Assembly: GCF_023721415.1 (NCBI RefSeq)
Contig: NZ_JAMQVC010000005.1
Span: 1-64,000, forward strand
Length of the DNA stretch: 64,000 nucleotides
DNA from: Galbibacter mesophilus
GTDB taxonomy: Bacteria > Bacteroidota > Bacteroidia > Flavobacteriales > Flavobacteriaceae
Direction: 5' to 3'
Shown here: positions 35,753 to 44,913 of the stretch, in pieces
Layout of the letters: each line of letters begins with the position of its first letter
How positions within the stretch are numbered: position 1 is the stretch's first letter
Position numbers and translations under genes: made by a program
Notes under the pieces: model-generated
Database searches by the model: none
Seen by the model: only the letters and a program-made list of their open reading frames with translations
What the model was told of the DNA's origin: nothing

Positions 35753-37432
35753 TTACTTACTAATCCGTTCTTTAATCCACTTCAAAAATTGATTTTTAAA
35801 ATCACTTGGATCCCAATTTTTATCTTTCGCAACATTATCTATTTTTTCTACGACAGCGTTATTTTTGGTTTTTTGATAATGTATTTCAATCTTATCGTCG
35901 TTGTTCGTGCTCCAATAGGTTTCCTTATGCAGAATTGTTCCGTTATCTCCCATTTTTAAAATGCGTACGCTATAATTATTATTGCCGGTACTGGCGGTGT
36001 AAATTACTGATCGGTTGTCTTTGTCTATTAAAACATGCTTAGCAAGTGAAGGTCCAGTAAATACATCATTTTTAAGGTATGTTTTTATTTTCGGGTTGTA
36101 AACATAGGCTGCATAGGTTGCATTTCTGTTAAGGTCGTACCCTTCGGGGAAAGGAAGGTCGGTATGCCCATCAAAGTTAATATCGAAGTTTTGAACTTTG
36201 TATTCTTGATCAGATAATTCTCCAATATTAAAAGGTTTTTTTATAGGTGACAGTGGGGCTTCAAAAATAATGGAACTGTCCTTAACCGCGGTAAGCATTC
36301 GTTCAGAAACAGAAACTTCTACATTTGTTGGGTCCGCGTTTGTTTTCCGTGTATAACGAACCGCGTAACGCCATTGGGCATTTGTTTTATTAATTTCAAA
36401 CGGCTTGCTGTACACGTAAAAAGTACTGTCTATTAAATTCGGGTAGTATTGCGGATAGGTTTTCCGAAAAGAGAATCTATCGCTTGCCGTGGGTTTAAAT
36501 TGAAAATGTTTATTGTAAGTAAACCAATGCACCACAGAATCTGTTTGGTATTCTACTACGTGCTTAGAGTTTTTGGTTTGAGCTTCAGAAATTTCAAAAG
36601 TTTTAAAAATAGAATCATTAACAAATGCACTTTTAAAGTGGGTGATTTTACTGGAATCTTTTTTGAATCCACTTAGGGTGATATTTGTAAGTATTTTCGA
36701 ATTATCTTTTATAATTAGTTTTTCCAGTACCGATGTACTGTCAACAAAATAAAAGGTGTTAAGAGCAGTTGCGTCCTGTAAATCGAGTAATCCGTTTGAT
36801 TTATAAATAGAAGCTCCATTGCTAATTCTATTCAAAAGAGAGTCATTGTTTACCAAGCGGTCTTTACGAATGGTAAAAAACTTTTCTTTGTCTTTAATCT
36901 CGTATTGAAATTTCTTTTTTGGCAGTAAATCAAAATAAAAATTTGCGGTTCTAGTCGCTTTTCTTATCGAGGTGGGAGATTCGTTAAAGTTGATATCAAA
37001 GGCGCTAAAACTGTTGTTGGAGGCGTCGTGGGTGTAGATTTTATATTGTTTTTCACCTGTCTTGTCAATTCTAAACACGCTGCCTTCAATACGGGAAGTT
37101 ATGGTTTTACCATTTTTTATAATGGCTGTACTTTTAAATTCTGAAAGTCCGTTTTGTTGTTTTTCTTTTCCGTAGAGATTCACTGCCACGAAACCAGAAT
37201 CCAAAGGTCGTTTTATGTGGGCTTTGTAAAAAACCGAATCGGATGTGGTAAGCGCATTATTTTTTGTGCGGAGCAGATTTTTTATAAGCTCCTCATCGGT
37301 AAGAACTATTTCTTTTTTCTGCTGAAGTTTTAAAGAATCTGCCGCCGTGGTTAGGGTTGTTTTTTTGTCATCATCATTTTTACATGCAATCGCAGCGATA
37401 ATGAATACTAAAACGAAGCTATATTTTTTCAA
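35753..37432 (-). CDS. Hypothetical lipoprotein
   Basis: From a TTG at 37432 the product has 559 residues. It begins with the lipoprotein signal MKKYSFVLVFIIAAIAC, whose Cys is residue 17, followed by KNDDDKK. An upstream in-frame ATG (37501) would add 23 residues before the signal, which is unlikely. The body has repeated beta-rich segments (about residues 60-420). The C-terminal part, with FDINFDGHTDLPFPEG and STGNNNYSVRIL, resembles the XAC2610/FG-GAP-like beta proteins seen in Bacteroidota. I do not recognise a specific family. Likely exported and lipid-anchored; role unknown. Confidence 0.7.
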   Translation of the reverse strand: MKKYSFVLVFIIAAIACKNDDDKKTTLTTAADSLKLQQKKEIVLTDEELIKNLLRTKNNALTTSDSVFYKAHIKRPLDSGFVAVNLYGKEKQQNGLSEFKSTAIIKNGKTITSRIEGSVFRIDKTGEKQYKIYTHDASNNSFSAFDINFNESPTSIRKATRTANFYFDLLPKKKFQYEIKDKEKFFTIRKDRLVNNDSLLNRISNGASIYKSNGLLDLQDATALNTFYFVDSTSVLEKLIIKDNSKILTNITLSGFKKDSSKITHFKSAFVNDSIFKTFEISEAQTKNSKHVVEYQTDSVVHWFTYNKHFQFKPTASDRFSFRKTYPQYYPNLIDSTFYVYSKPFEINKTNAQWRYAVRYTRKTNADPTNVEVSVSERMLTAVKDSSIIFEAPLSPIKKPFNIGELSDQEYKVQNFDINFDGHTDLPFPEGYDLNRNATYAAYVYNPKIKTYLKNDVFTGPSLAKHVLIDKDNRSVIYTASTGNNNYSVRILKMGDNGTILHKETYWSTNNDDKIEIHYQKTKNNAVVEKIDNVAKDKNWDPSDFKNQFLKWIKERISK

Positions 37433-37533
37433 AAGCAAGAGTTGTTGATTTTGGATAAAAATATAAAATCTTTTTATTAGAATCCTTTTACTGCACCTCA
37501 AAAGCTGGTAATAAATATTCCTTTTAAAAAGTT

Positions 37534-39291
37534 TTACTCCACTAAAGCCTCGTTAACCAAAGCGATGCCGTCGTCTATCAAGTGTCCCACTTTTGGACGG
37601 TTTCTCTTAACAGATTCCAAATGCTCTAAAATTTCCGAAGCAAAATCTTCGTCACCGTTGCTTTTTGTCAACTCGTATAATTCTACCGAAAGTAACCAGT
37701 CATTAGGGAAGTTTTCCTGAATTTGTTCAAAAACCTTATGTCTGGAAATGGTTTTGTTTTTACCCTCGCGATATTCCCTTACTTGTCGGTACAAGGATTC
37801 CAGTCGTTGCGTTTCTTCACTTTTTGCGGCTTTTCTAGTTTTTTCTGAAGGAATATGCGTTATTAAGTCAAAACTATTATTGTCTGCAGGTCCGCTATAT
37901 GCTGAAATAACTTCTTTCCCAACAGCCAAATGATAAGTTCCCCATTCCGGTTGAAAAAGTATTTTGTTAGCATGTTTAACGGTACAATTTTCAAAAGTAA
38001 TTAAGATGATTTTTCCCATTAAATTTCGAGTTCCCGTAACGATGGTTCCCGAAACCGTAATCCCACCTTCAAATTCTAACAAGGCAACGTGATTTTCGTA
38101 AATATTGTACGCTTTTAAGTCACGCGGACTCATATCCTCAATCGCCAAATTTATTCCCTTAAGTTTACCGACAGGACTTCCAAATCCTTCTAGATGCTGT
38201 TCGGTGCCGTGACCTACCAATTCCTTATCGCGATAAGAAAGTGCGGTTTTACCTTTTGTTTGGAAATATATAGGTTGTCCTTCGTGGGAAATAACATCCG
38301 TGAAAATTCCAGAAACTTGAATTCCAGTACTTAATTCAATAGTTCCCAAAGCCTCAGAATTAATAAGTTTTTGCAGACCACTTAATCCACCTTTCCGCAA
38401 CGCCATGGTGTTGGCAAACTCTTCTAAAACAAAACTCAAATGCGCAAAATCAGGGGTCACATAGAGTTGTGGCTGTGGTTTGGTAATATCAAAATCTTGA
38501 TAGGTTGCTTCGATGGTGTACGGAATTTTCTTTACTTCATCGGTCATGCACCATTTGCTTTCTCCAATGGAAGAAAGTAAACCGGCACCGTAAATTTTTG
38601 GATTATCTACTGAACCAATTAACCCATACTCCACGGTCCACCAATGTAAATTTCTAATGAGTGCCATTTCACTGGGTGTTCCCATATTTTGCTGAAGTTC
38701 ATCTACTTTCTTTTCAGCTGCTTCTATTTCTGAAGCAGGGGTACCATCTGCCTCTTTAATAATAGAAAGATAGCGGATGGCTTCGTACATTTCATAATCT
38801 TTTGCGCTGGAAATCGCTTTGCAGCCAATCTCTCCAAATCTACGCAAGTATTCCGCGTATTCCGGATTGGCAATGATGGGAGCGTGCCCAGCACCTTCAT
38901 GGATGATGTCGGGAGCGGGAGTGTATTCTATGTTCTCGAGCTGCCGAATATCCGAAGCTATAACTAGCACATTATAGGCTTGAAATTCCATAAAGGCATT
39001 GGGTGGAATAAAGCCGTCCACAGCTACCGCAGCCCAGCCGATGTCTTTTAAAATACGGTTCATTCCATACATACTTGGAATATGGTCAATGGATATTCCC
39101 GTTTTTTTCAACCCATCGGTATACGATTTGTGTGCTACTTTGCTTAAGTAATCTACATTTTTGCGCATCACATACCGCCACACCGCCTGATTAATAGGCG
39201 TGTAATCTTCATAATCCTGCGGTTTAATGAATTGCTTTAAATGCTTTGGCAATCGGTCTAACAACGGATTACTTTTATATCCTTTTTCCAT
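37534..39291 (-). CDS. Aromatic amino acid hydroxylase (phenylalanine 4-monooxygenase family)
   Basis: A pterin- and iron-dependent monooxygenase, probably converting phenylalanine to tyrosine. The 585-residue product has the catalytic domain at about residues 1-340. Iron ligands are the two His of HEGAGHAPII (near residue 129) and a Glu in the TVEYGLIG segment. GAGLLSSIGE is also conserved. The C-terminal 240 residues are a long extension absent from the Pseudomonas enzyme but usual for the Bacteroidota version. The start at 39291 (MEKGYKSNPLLDRLPKHL) is preferred; an ATG at 39387 would add 32 residues with no family match. Confidence 0.92.
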   Translation of the reverse strand: MEKGYKSNPLLDRLPKHLKQFIKPQDYEDYTPINQAVWRYVMRKNVDYLSKVAHKSYTDGLKKTGISIDHIPSMYGMNRILKDIGWAAVAVDGFIPPNAFMEFQAYNVLVIASDIRQLENIEYTPAPDIIHEGAGHAPIIANPEYAEYLRRFGEIGCKAISSAKDYEMYEAIRYLSIIKEADGTPASEIEAAEKKVDELQQNMGTPSEMALIRNLHWWTVEYGLIGSVDNPKIYGAGLLSSIGESKWCMTDEVKKIPYTIEATYQDFDITKPQPQLYVTPDFAHLSFVLEEFANTMALRKGGLSGLQKLINSEALGTIELSTGIQVSGIFTDVISHEGQPIYFQTKGKTALSYRDKELVGHGTEQHLEGFGSPVGKLKGINLAIEDMSPRDLKAYNIYENHVALLEFEGGITVSGTIVTGTRNLMGKIILITFENCTVKHANKILFQPEWGTYHLAVGKEVISAYSGPADNNSFDLITHIPSEKTRKAAKSEETQRLESLYRQVREYREGKNKTISRHKVFEQIQENFPNDWLLSVELYELTKSNGDEDFASEILEHLESVKRNRPKVGHLIDDGIALVNEALVE

Positions 39292-39451
39292 AGAATTTCT
39301 TTTTTTCTTACAAGATGACAAATACGGTTTCAAGTATTCCTTCACAATTATCTGCGCTCCAGTCTCAGCCGTTTGTAAGTGATTCAAAAATACAAAACTT
39401 CTGCTGTCAACGAAAACGTTATCGTTGGATTATTGAAACAATATCTAAAAC

Positions 39452-39478
39452 AAAAAAAGACCGCAATTAGCGGTCTTT
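39452..39478 (-). terminator. Intrinsic terminator of the DUF4136 gene
   Basis: AAAGACCGC (39456-39464) and GCGGTCTTT (39470-39478) form a 9-bp stem with a 5-base loop. On the minus strand it is followed by a run of T residues. Confidence 0.85.
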
Positions 39479-39481
39479 AAT

Positions 39482-39573
39482 CCCTCATTGAGGGTTTTAT
39501 TCCTCGACATTTTACGTCGAAATGAGTTAAATAAAGTTTTCGTTTGCATACCTCGTGGGCTTGCCCCGTGGTA
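39482..39573. repeat. Dispersed two-hairpin element, copy 2
   Basis: Small hairpin CCCTCATTGAGGG (39482-39494), block ACATTTTACGTCGAAAT (39507-39523), 27 variable bases, then the hairpin arms CCTCGTGGGC and GCCCCGTGG around TT (39551-39571). It has the same order as copy 1 at 28383-28477 and the same position, about 30 bases after the stop of a minus-strand gene. Confidence 0.6.
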
Positions 39574-39603
39574 GTTGATTGATCATAAAATATCGTAAGA
39601 AAC

Positions 39604-40161
39604 TTAATTAATGCTAGCTACCTGCGTAGTCATTGGTGGAAATTGTTCTAGAATCTCTTTTACAAACTCGTTAATACGAGCCTCTTTCTTCATCATATCT
39701 CCATCCGTAATTAAATCACCAGTACCTTTTCCTTGCCATACCAATTCTTTTTTACCGGCATCAATTAAATCAATATAAAGCGAGCCTTCAGTTTCGGTGT
39801 AAACGCTAGGGAATCCACCTCCCCAGCCCCAAGGACCACCATACCAACCCCAGCCCCAGCCCATGTTGTTGTATACACTAACACGGTCTACTTCTTTGGT
39901 GAAAATACTTACCAAAATATCTGGGTTTTCAGATAAACGATAGCCTCTATTTTGCAATTCGTATTGAATGGCTCTTAAAATTCTTTTTTTATCAAGGTCG
40001 GAAATTCCTGCTTTATCAATGCCCGGTTTGTAGAAGGCAAAGGTTTTGTACTTACCGAAATCTACTTGTCGGTCGTAATCGGTAGCAACATCAATAGAAG
40101 AACACGCACTCATAAAAAGTGCGGTTAGCAATAGCACGGAAAAGAGTTTAATTGTTTTCAT
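39604..40161 (-). CDS. DUF4136 lipoprotein
   Basis: The 185-residue protein has a lipoprotein signal with lipobox MSAC (Cys at residue 20) and the DUF4136 core (DFGKYKTFAFYKPG, ALRDIL-like helices, and TKEVDRVSVY). A Gly/Trp-rich loop (GWGWGWYGGPWGWGGG) lies near residue 105. DUF4136 proteins are small outer membrane lipoproteins of unknown function. It has its own terminator. The hutU stop lies 37 bases upstream of its start codon, so it may be the last gene of the DUF5522-hutU transcript. Confidence 0.9.
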   Translation of the reverse strand: MKTIKLFSVLLLTALFMSACSSIDVATDYDRQVDFGKYKTFAFYKPGIDKAGISDLDKKRILRAIQYELQNRGYRLSENPDILVSIFTKEVDRVSVYNNMGWGWGWYGGPWGWGGGFPSVYTETEGSLYIDLIDAGKKELVWQGKGTGDLITDGDMMKKEARINEFVKEILEQFPPMTTQVASIN

Positions 40162-40197
40162 ACGTTTAATATTTTAAGGGTTTATTCCAAAAAGGAA

Positions 40198-42189
40198 TCA
40201 AAGCAAATCTTCGTCTACAAAATTAGGTAGCGTAACTTTTAAATTAGGCTCTGCCTGCATAGCTCGTTTAATGGCAAAGACAGCTTCGTCGTTTCGTGCC
40301 CAGCTTCTTCTAGCAATTCCGTTATTTACATCCCAAAACAGCATCGATCGTAAGCGATTATCTGCTTCTTTAGTACCATCAAGAACCATACCAAAACCAC
40401 CGTTTATAACTTCTCCCCAGCCTACGCCGCCGCCGTTGTGTATACTAACCCAAGTAGCGCCTCTAAAGCTATCGCCTATAACATTATGTATAGCCATATC
40501 TGCCGTAAAGCTGGAGCCGTCGTAAATGTTCGAAGTTTCTCGGTAAGGAGAATCTGTTCCACTAACATCATGATGGTCTCTCCCTAAAATTACAAAACCT
40601 ATTTCATTTTTCGCTATAGCTTCATTAAAAGCTTTTGCAATTTTTATTCTTCCTTCCGCATCGGCATATAAAATTCTAGCTTGGGAGCCCACTACGAGCT
40701 TGTTTTCCTGTGCCGCTTTAATCCATTGTATATTGTCCTCGAGTTGTTTTTTTATTTCTTCCGGAGCTGATTCCTTCATTTTTTCCAGAACCTCACAGGC
40801 GATGGCATCCGTTTTTTCGAGATCTTCTGGTTTGCCGCTAGCGCAAACCCAACGAAAAGGTCCAAATCCATAATCAAAACACATCGGTCCCATTATGTCT
40901 TGTACATAACTTGGATACTTAAAATCAATGCCATTTTCCGCCATTACTTCAGCTCCTGCTCTAGAGGCTTCCAAAAGAAAAGCATTTCCGTAGTCAAAGA
41001 AATAAGTTCCTTTTTGGGTGTGTTTGTTAATGGCAGCGGCATGCCTACGGAGGCTTTCCTGTACTTTTTCTTTAAATGTCTCTGTATCATTCGCCATTAA
41101 CTCTTGCGATTCTTCCAGTGAAAGTCCTACGGGATAATATCCTCCCGCCCACGGATTATGCAGGGAAGTTTGGTCGGAACCTAAATCTATTTTGATATTT
41201 TCTTCATCAAACTTTTCCCATACCTCTACTACGTTTCCTTGATAAGCAATGGAAACCGTTTCGTTTTCGGCTTTTGCTTTTTTTACTCTTTCAGTAAGTT
41301 CATTTAAATCGTCAATAACTTCATCCACCCAGCCTTGTGAATGCCTAGTTTTGGTAGCTTTTGGATTCACTTCGGCACAAACCGTTATACAGCCAGCAAT
41401 GTTTCCAGCTTTAGGTTGGGCGCCACTCATACCGCCCAATCCAGAAGTAACAAAAAGGTTTGCTTTAGGCTCTTTTTTAATTTTTCTAAAACCGTTTAAA
41501 ACCGTAATTGTAGTGCCGTGAACAATTCCTTGCGGACCGATATACATATAGCTCCCCGCCGTCATTTGTCCGTATTGCGTCACGCCCAAGGCATTGAATT
41601 TCTCCCAATCATCTTGTTTGGAGTAATTGGGAATCATCATTCCGTTAGTTACCACCACTCGCGGAGCATTTTCATGGGAAGGAAACAGCCCCATTGGATG
41701 CCCGCTGTACATCACCAAAGTTTGTTTGTCTGTCATTTCCGACAAATATTGCATCGTTAAACGGTACTGCGCCCAGTTTTGAAACACGGCCCCATTTCCG
41801 CCATAAGTAATTAGTTCATGCGGATGTTGTGCTACTTTAGGATCAAGATTATTCATGATCATTAACATAATTGCGGCTGCCTGTTTCGATTTTGCGGGGT
41901 ATTCTTCAATCGGACGGGCATACATTTCGTAATCGGGCATAAACCGATACATATAAATTCTTCCGTAGGTTTCCAGCTCCTCTTTAAATTCCGGAATTAG
42001 TTTTTCGTGTAAGCTTTTATCAAAATACCGTAAAGCATTTTTTAATGCTAGTTTTTTTTCCTCGGAAGTTAAAATGTCTTTTCTCTTGGGGGCATGGTTA
42101 ACCGATTGGTCGTATGCTTTTTTTTTGGGAAGAAAGGAAGGGATCCCTTCCGTTATTTGGTCTTTGAATGTGTCTCTAACTATTTTCAT
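40198..42189 (-). CDS. hutU: Urocanate hydratase
   Basis: HutU converts urocanate to imidazolonepropionate using NAD, the second step of histidine degradation. The 663-residue length fits the long form of urocanase found in Bacteroidota. Conserved segments include ITYGGNGAVFQNW, MYSGHPMGLFPSHE, TSGLGGMSGAQPKAG and IHNGGGVGWGEVINGGFGM. An ATG at 42246 lies within the preceding DUF5522 gene in another frame. I choose 42189 (MKIVRDTFKDQI), 10 bases after the DUF5522 stop. Other hut genes are not in the window. Confidence 0.95.
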   Translation of the reverse strand: MKIVRDTFKDQITEGIPSFLPKKKAYDQSVNHAPKRKDILTSEEKKLALKNALRYFDKSLHEKLIPEFKEELETYGRIYMYRFMPDYEMYARPIEEYPAKSKQAAAIMLMIMNNLDPKVAQHPHELITYGGNGAVFQNWAQYRLTMQYLSEMTDKQTLVMYSGHPMGLFPSHENAPRVVVTNGMMIPNYSKQDDWEKFNALGVTQYGQMTAGSYMYIGPQGIVHGTTITVLNGFRKIKKEPKANLFVTSGLGGMSGAQPKAGNIAGCITVCAEVNPKATKTRHSQGWVDEVIDDLNELTERVKKAKAENETVSIAYQGNVVEVWEKFDEENIKIDLGSDQTSLHNPWAGGYYPVGLSLEESQELMANDTETFKEKVQESLRRHAAAINKHTQKGTYFFDYGNAFLLEASRAGAEVMAENGIDFKYPSYVQDIMGPMCFDYGFGPFRWVCASGKPEDLEKTDAIACEVLEKMKESAPEEIKKQLEDNIQWIKAAQENKLVVGSQARILYADAEGRIKIAKAFNEAIAKNEIGFVILGRDHHDVSGTDSPYRETSNIYDGSSFTADMAIHNVIGDSFRGATWVSIHNGGGVGWGEVINGGFGMVLDGTKEADNRLRSMLFWDVNNGIARRSWARNDEAVFAIKRAMQAEPNLKVTLPNFVDEDLL

Positions 42190-42199
42190 CTGCACTCTC

Positions 42200-42352
<153 letters not shown>

Positions 42353-42671
42353 TTATTGTGTAATTGGAAGTGGTTTAAACTTTTACAAATCGGCTAAAAA
42401 ATTGCTATTTTGCACCTCTATTTCGTCTTTTTCTTGCTCCGTAGCGCTGCTATGCAGCTCAAAAAATACTTTTTATAGGTGCAAAACCATCAATTTTCGC
42501 TTCGATTCAAAAAATTCAAATCACTTCTTGATAAAAAAATGCTTTAAAATTCTTTTTATCTGAATAATTATCATTTTCAGCAATAAAAAATTGTAAAACG
42601 TTTGATAAAATTTAAATCATTTTATCTTTACAAAGATAACAGAAAACCGTGTTTTGGTTAAAAATCCGACT
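42353..42671. other. Divergent intergenic region with a long inverted repeat
   Basis: 319 bases between the DUF5522 start and the HEKIH protein start. It holds an inverted repeat at 42408-42486, listed separately. A further AT-rich part (42500-42650) has no gene. No perfect TAnnTTTG was seen; CTATTTTGC at 42405-42413 is a near match. Confidence 0.4.
42408..42486. repeat. Inverted repeat with inner hairpin
   Basis: Perfect 10-bp arms TTTTGCACCT (42408-42417) and AGGTGCAAAA (42477-42486) enclose 59 bases. Within them GCTGC-TAT-GCAGC forms a second hairpin (about 42446-42458). The left arm overlaps a near-match -7 element. It could be a structured leader or a mobile palindromic element. Confidence 0.5.
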
Positions 42672-42998
42672 ATGATTCTTGTTTTTAAGCATATTTTTCC
42701 CAAACGTTATGTGGGCCTTACTTTTTGGCCGCTTATAATTTTAAAAGAAGATGGGTTAAAACAGGATGAAGTACTAATCAATCATGAAAAGATACACCTT
42801 AGGCAACAGCTGGAGTTGCTAATTCTTCCTTTTTATATTTGGTATTTTGTGGAGTGGCTCATCGGTATTTTGAAATACAGAAACCTGAACATGGCCTACA
42901 GAAACATAAGTTTTGAAAAAGAAGCGTATGCCAACGAAGGGAGTTTGGATTACCTTTCCAATCGAAGTCCATATGCTTTTTTCGGTTATTTATTCTGA
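42672..42998 (+). CDS. Small membrane protein with HEXXH-type zincin motif
   Basis: The 108-residue protein starts at the ATG 42672 (a TTG at 42654 would add six residues). It contains NHEKIHLRQQLELL, an HEXXH zinc motif, then a membrane helix (LPFYIWYFVEWLIGIL) and FEKEAYANE, which could give the third ligand. This resembles compact M56/M48-like membrane zincins common in Flavobacteriaceae. Activity is not proven, as the protein is very short. It lies 64 bases before the PLP enzyme gene, which has its own -7 element. Confidence 0.7.
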   Translation: MILVFKHIFPKRYVGLTFWPLIILKEDGLKQDEVLINHEKIHLRQQLELLILPFYIWYFVEWLIGILKYRNLNMAYRNISFEKEAYANEGSLDYLSNRSPYAFFGYLF

Positions 42999-43036
42999 AG
43001 TTACTTTTCTAACTTTCCTTTACAGAAGACATCACG

Positions 43037-43044
43037 TATCTTTG
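43037..43044 (+). promoter_or_regulatory. -7 promoter element TATCTTTG for the ACC-deaminase-like gene
   Basis: A perfect TAnnTTTG 18 bases before the start codon at 43063. A T-rich TTTC lies near the -33 position but does not match TTTG. Confidence 0.5.
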
Positions 43045-43062
43045 ATGTTCTAAGTTTTTAGC

Positions 43063-43959
43063 ATGCACAACGAAGAAATTGTTTTAGACGAAATCAAGAC
43101 AGCCAACATTCGGTTGTTTGTGAAACGGGAAGATTTAATTCATCCGTTTGTGTCGGGCAATAAATTCAGAAAATTAAAATTTAATATTGCTGAGGCTAAA
43201 AAACTCCAAAAGAAAACACTACTTACTTTTGGTGGCGCTTTTTCCAATCATATTGCTGCTACCGCTTATGCTGGTTTTGAAAACGGATTGAAAACTATAG
43301 GTGTTATTCGAGGGGAAGAACTTGCGGATAAATGGATGGAAAACCCAACACTTTCCTTTGCGGAAAAACACGGAATGCAGTTCTATTTTGAAACCCGCGC
43401 CAATTATAGGCAAAAACACACAGGAGCCTATCTTGAAAAGTTGAAAGATCGTTTCGGGGATTTCTTCCTCGTTCCCGAAGGGGGCACAAACAAACTCGCC
43501 GTTCGTGGATGCGAAGAAATTTTAGATTTCAATGAGTATCATTTTGACTATGTCTGTACGGCGGTCGGGACGGGCGGAACCATTTCGGGACTTATAAATT
43601 GTTCACAACCTCGTCAACAAGTTTTGGGATTTCCAGCGCTTAAAGGTGACTTTTTGCCAGCGGAAATACGTAAATTTGCCAGCAACGATAACTGGAAGCT
43701 TATTATGGATTATCATTTTGGTGGATATGCCAAAGTGAACCTTGAACTCATTGAATTTATAAATGAATTTAAGGAGAAAACTAATATTCCACTGGACCCA
43801 ATTTATACAGGGAAAATGATGTTTGGAATACTAGATCTTATAAAAAACGGTTATTTTAAGAAAGGATCTCAAATATTGGCAATTCACACAGGAGGATTGC
43901 AGGGGATATCCGGAATGAACGAACGATTGAAACTAAAGAATTTACCAATTATAAAATGA
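43063..43959 (+). CDS. 1-aminocyclopropane-1-carboxylate deaminase/D-cysteine desulfhydrase family enzyme
   Basis: A fold type II PLP enzyme of 298 residues. The Schiff-base Lys is K34 in VSGNKFRKLK, followed by TFGGAFSNHIAATAYAG and the phosphate-binding VGTGGTISG loop. Family members deaminate ACC or D-cysteine, or desulfurate related substrates. The residues that separate ACC deaminase from D-cysteine desulfhydrase cannot be judged safely here, and D-cysteine desulfhydrase-like activity is common. The stop overlaps the next start by 4 bases. Confidence 0.88.
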   Translation: MHNEEIVLDEIKTANIRLFVKREDLIHPFVSGNKFRKLKFNIAEAKKLQKKTLLTFGGAFSNHIAATAYAGFENGLKTIGVIRGEELADKWMENPTLSFAEKHGMQFYFETRANYRQKHTGAYLEKLKDRFGDFFLVPEGGTNKLAVRGCEEILDFNEYHFDYVCTAVGTGGTISGLINCSQPRQQVLGFPALKGDFLPAEIRKFASNDNWKLIMDYHFGGYAKVNLELIEFINEFKEKTNIPLDPIYTGKMMFGILDLIKNGYFKKGSQILAIHTGGLQGISGMNERLKLKNLPIIK

Positions 43960-44774
43960 TTTTAAAACGTATTGTTTTTGCGCTTCTTATTCTTTTTTTA
44001 GTAAGCTGCGGGGCTAAAAAAAAGACTTCTTCATCTAAAAAAAATAACCGAAAACATAGCACGGTAGATACCCGTCATACTCCAAAAACTTCCCGTCCAA
44101 GTGAAAATAGGGATACAGAAACCTTGGAATCTACTTCGATGACAACGGTTTATACAGAAACGGTAGATGATTATATTCGTGTTTACAGCCCTATCGCGAT
44201 GAAACAAATGCAAAACTATGGTATTCCTGCCAGTATTATTTTAGCGCAGGGGATTTTAGAAAGTGGTGCCGGAAAAGGGGAGCTGGTATTAAAAGCGAAT
44301 AATCATTTTGGAATTAAATGCCACACGGGATGGACAGGTGAAAGAGCCTACCACGACGATGATGCCCGCGGGGAATGTTTTAGAAAATACAAGCATCCGC
44401 TGTATTCATATCAAGATCATTCTGAGTTTTTAACCACCCGTAGCCGATACGATTTTTTATTTAGTTATGATAAAGATGATTACCGCGCTTGGGCAAAAGG
44501 ATTAAGGCAAGCGGGTTACGCAACCGATAGAAGATACCCAGATAAATTGATAAGTCTTATTGAAAAATATCAACTTTACAGATACGATGCAGAGGTGCTG
44601 GGAGGAAATCCTAGGGAGGTAAATTCCGTAGCTGAAAATACCTACCGCGTTTCGAAAGGTGATACATTGTACTCCATTTCCAGGCGATACAATATTTCAG
44701 TAGAAGAAATTAAAAGAAGAAATCGGTTGCCGGACAACAATATTAAAATAGGACAAATATTGTATTTAAGGTAA
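43956..44774 (+). CDS. Lipoprotein with glucosaminidase and LysM domains
   Basis: The 272-residue product has a lipoprotein signal (IVFALLILFLVSC, Cys at residue 18) and a low-complexity basic linker. A FlgJ/LytG-type endo-beta-N-acetylglucosaminidase domain follows at about residues 80-215, with ILAQGILESGAGKGELV carrying the catalytic Glu and NNHFGIKC. The C-terminal LysM domain (YRVSKGDTLYSISRRYNIS) binds peptidoglycan. It cleaves glycan strands and is probably anchored in the outer membrane. Its start overlaps the upstream PLP enzyme gene by 4 bases, though the functions appear unrelated. Confidence 0.93.
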   Translation: MILKRIVFALLILFLVSCGAKKKTSSSKKNNRKHSTVDTRHTPKTSRPSENRDTETLESTSMTTVYTETVDDYIRVYSPIAMKQMQNYGIPASIILAQGILESGAGKGELVLKANNHFGIKCHTGWTGERAYHDDDARGECFRKYKHPLYSYQDHSEFLTTRSRYDFLFSYDKDDYRAWAKGLRQAGYATDRRYPDKLISLIEKYQLYRYDAEVLGGNPREVNSVAENTYRVSKGDTLYSISRRYNISVEEIKRRNRLPDNNIKIGQILYLR

Positions 44775-44913
44775 TGGGAGACTCCAATCATGTTGATGGA
44801 GTTGTTAAAATGAAAATATAGTTTAAATTAGGTTGATAGATTGCCAGAATATTTCTGGTAAATAGAATCACAAAAAATCAAATCCTCAATGAGGGTTGAA
44901 AATTGAAAGAAAA

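Larger units (their letters stand above)
39292..39603. other. Intergenic region with a minus-strand terminator and a dispersed element
   Basis: 312 bases between the hydroxylase start and the DUF4136 stop. It holds the DUF4136 terminator (39452-39478) and a two-hairpin dispersed element (39482-39573). The remaining 160 bases presumably contain the hydroxylase promoter. No perfect minus-strand TAnnTTTG was seen. Confidence 0.5.

Noticed and set aside
42520-42600. Possible FNR-type site TGAATAATTATCA upstream of the HEKIH gene
   Set aside because: The arms are separated by seven bases rather than six, and no -7 element lies at the expected distance.
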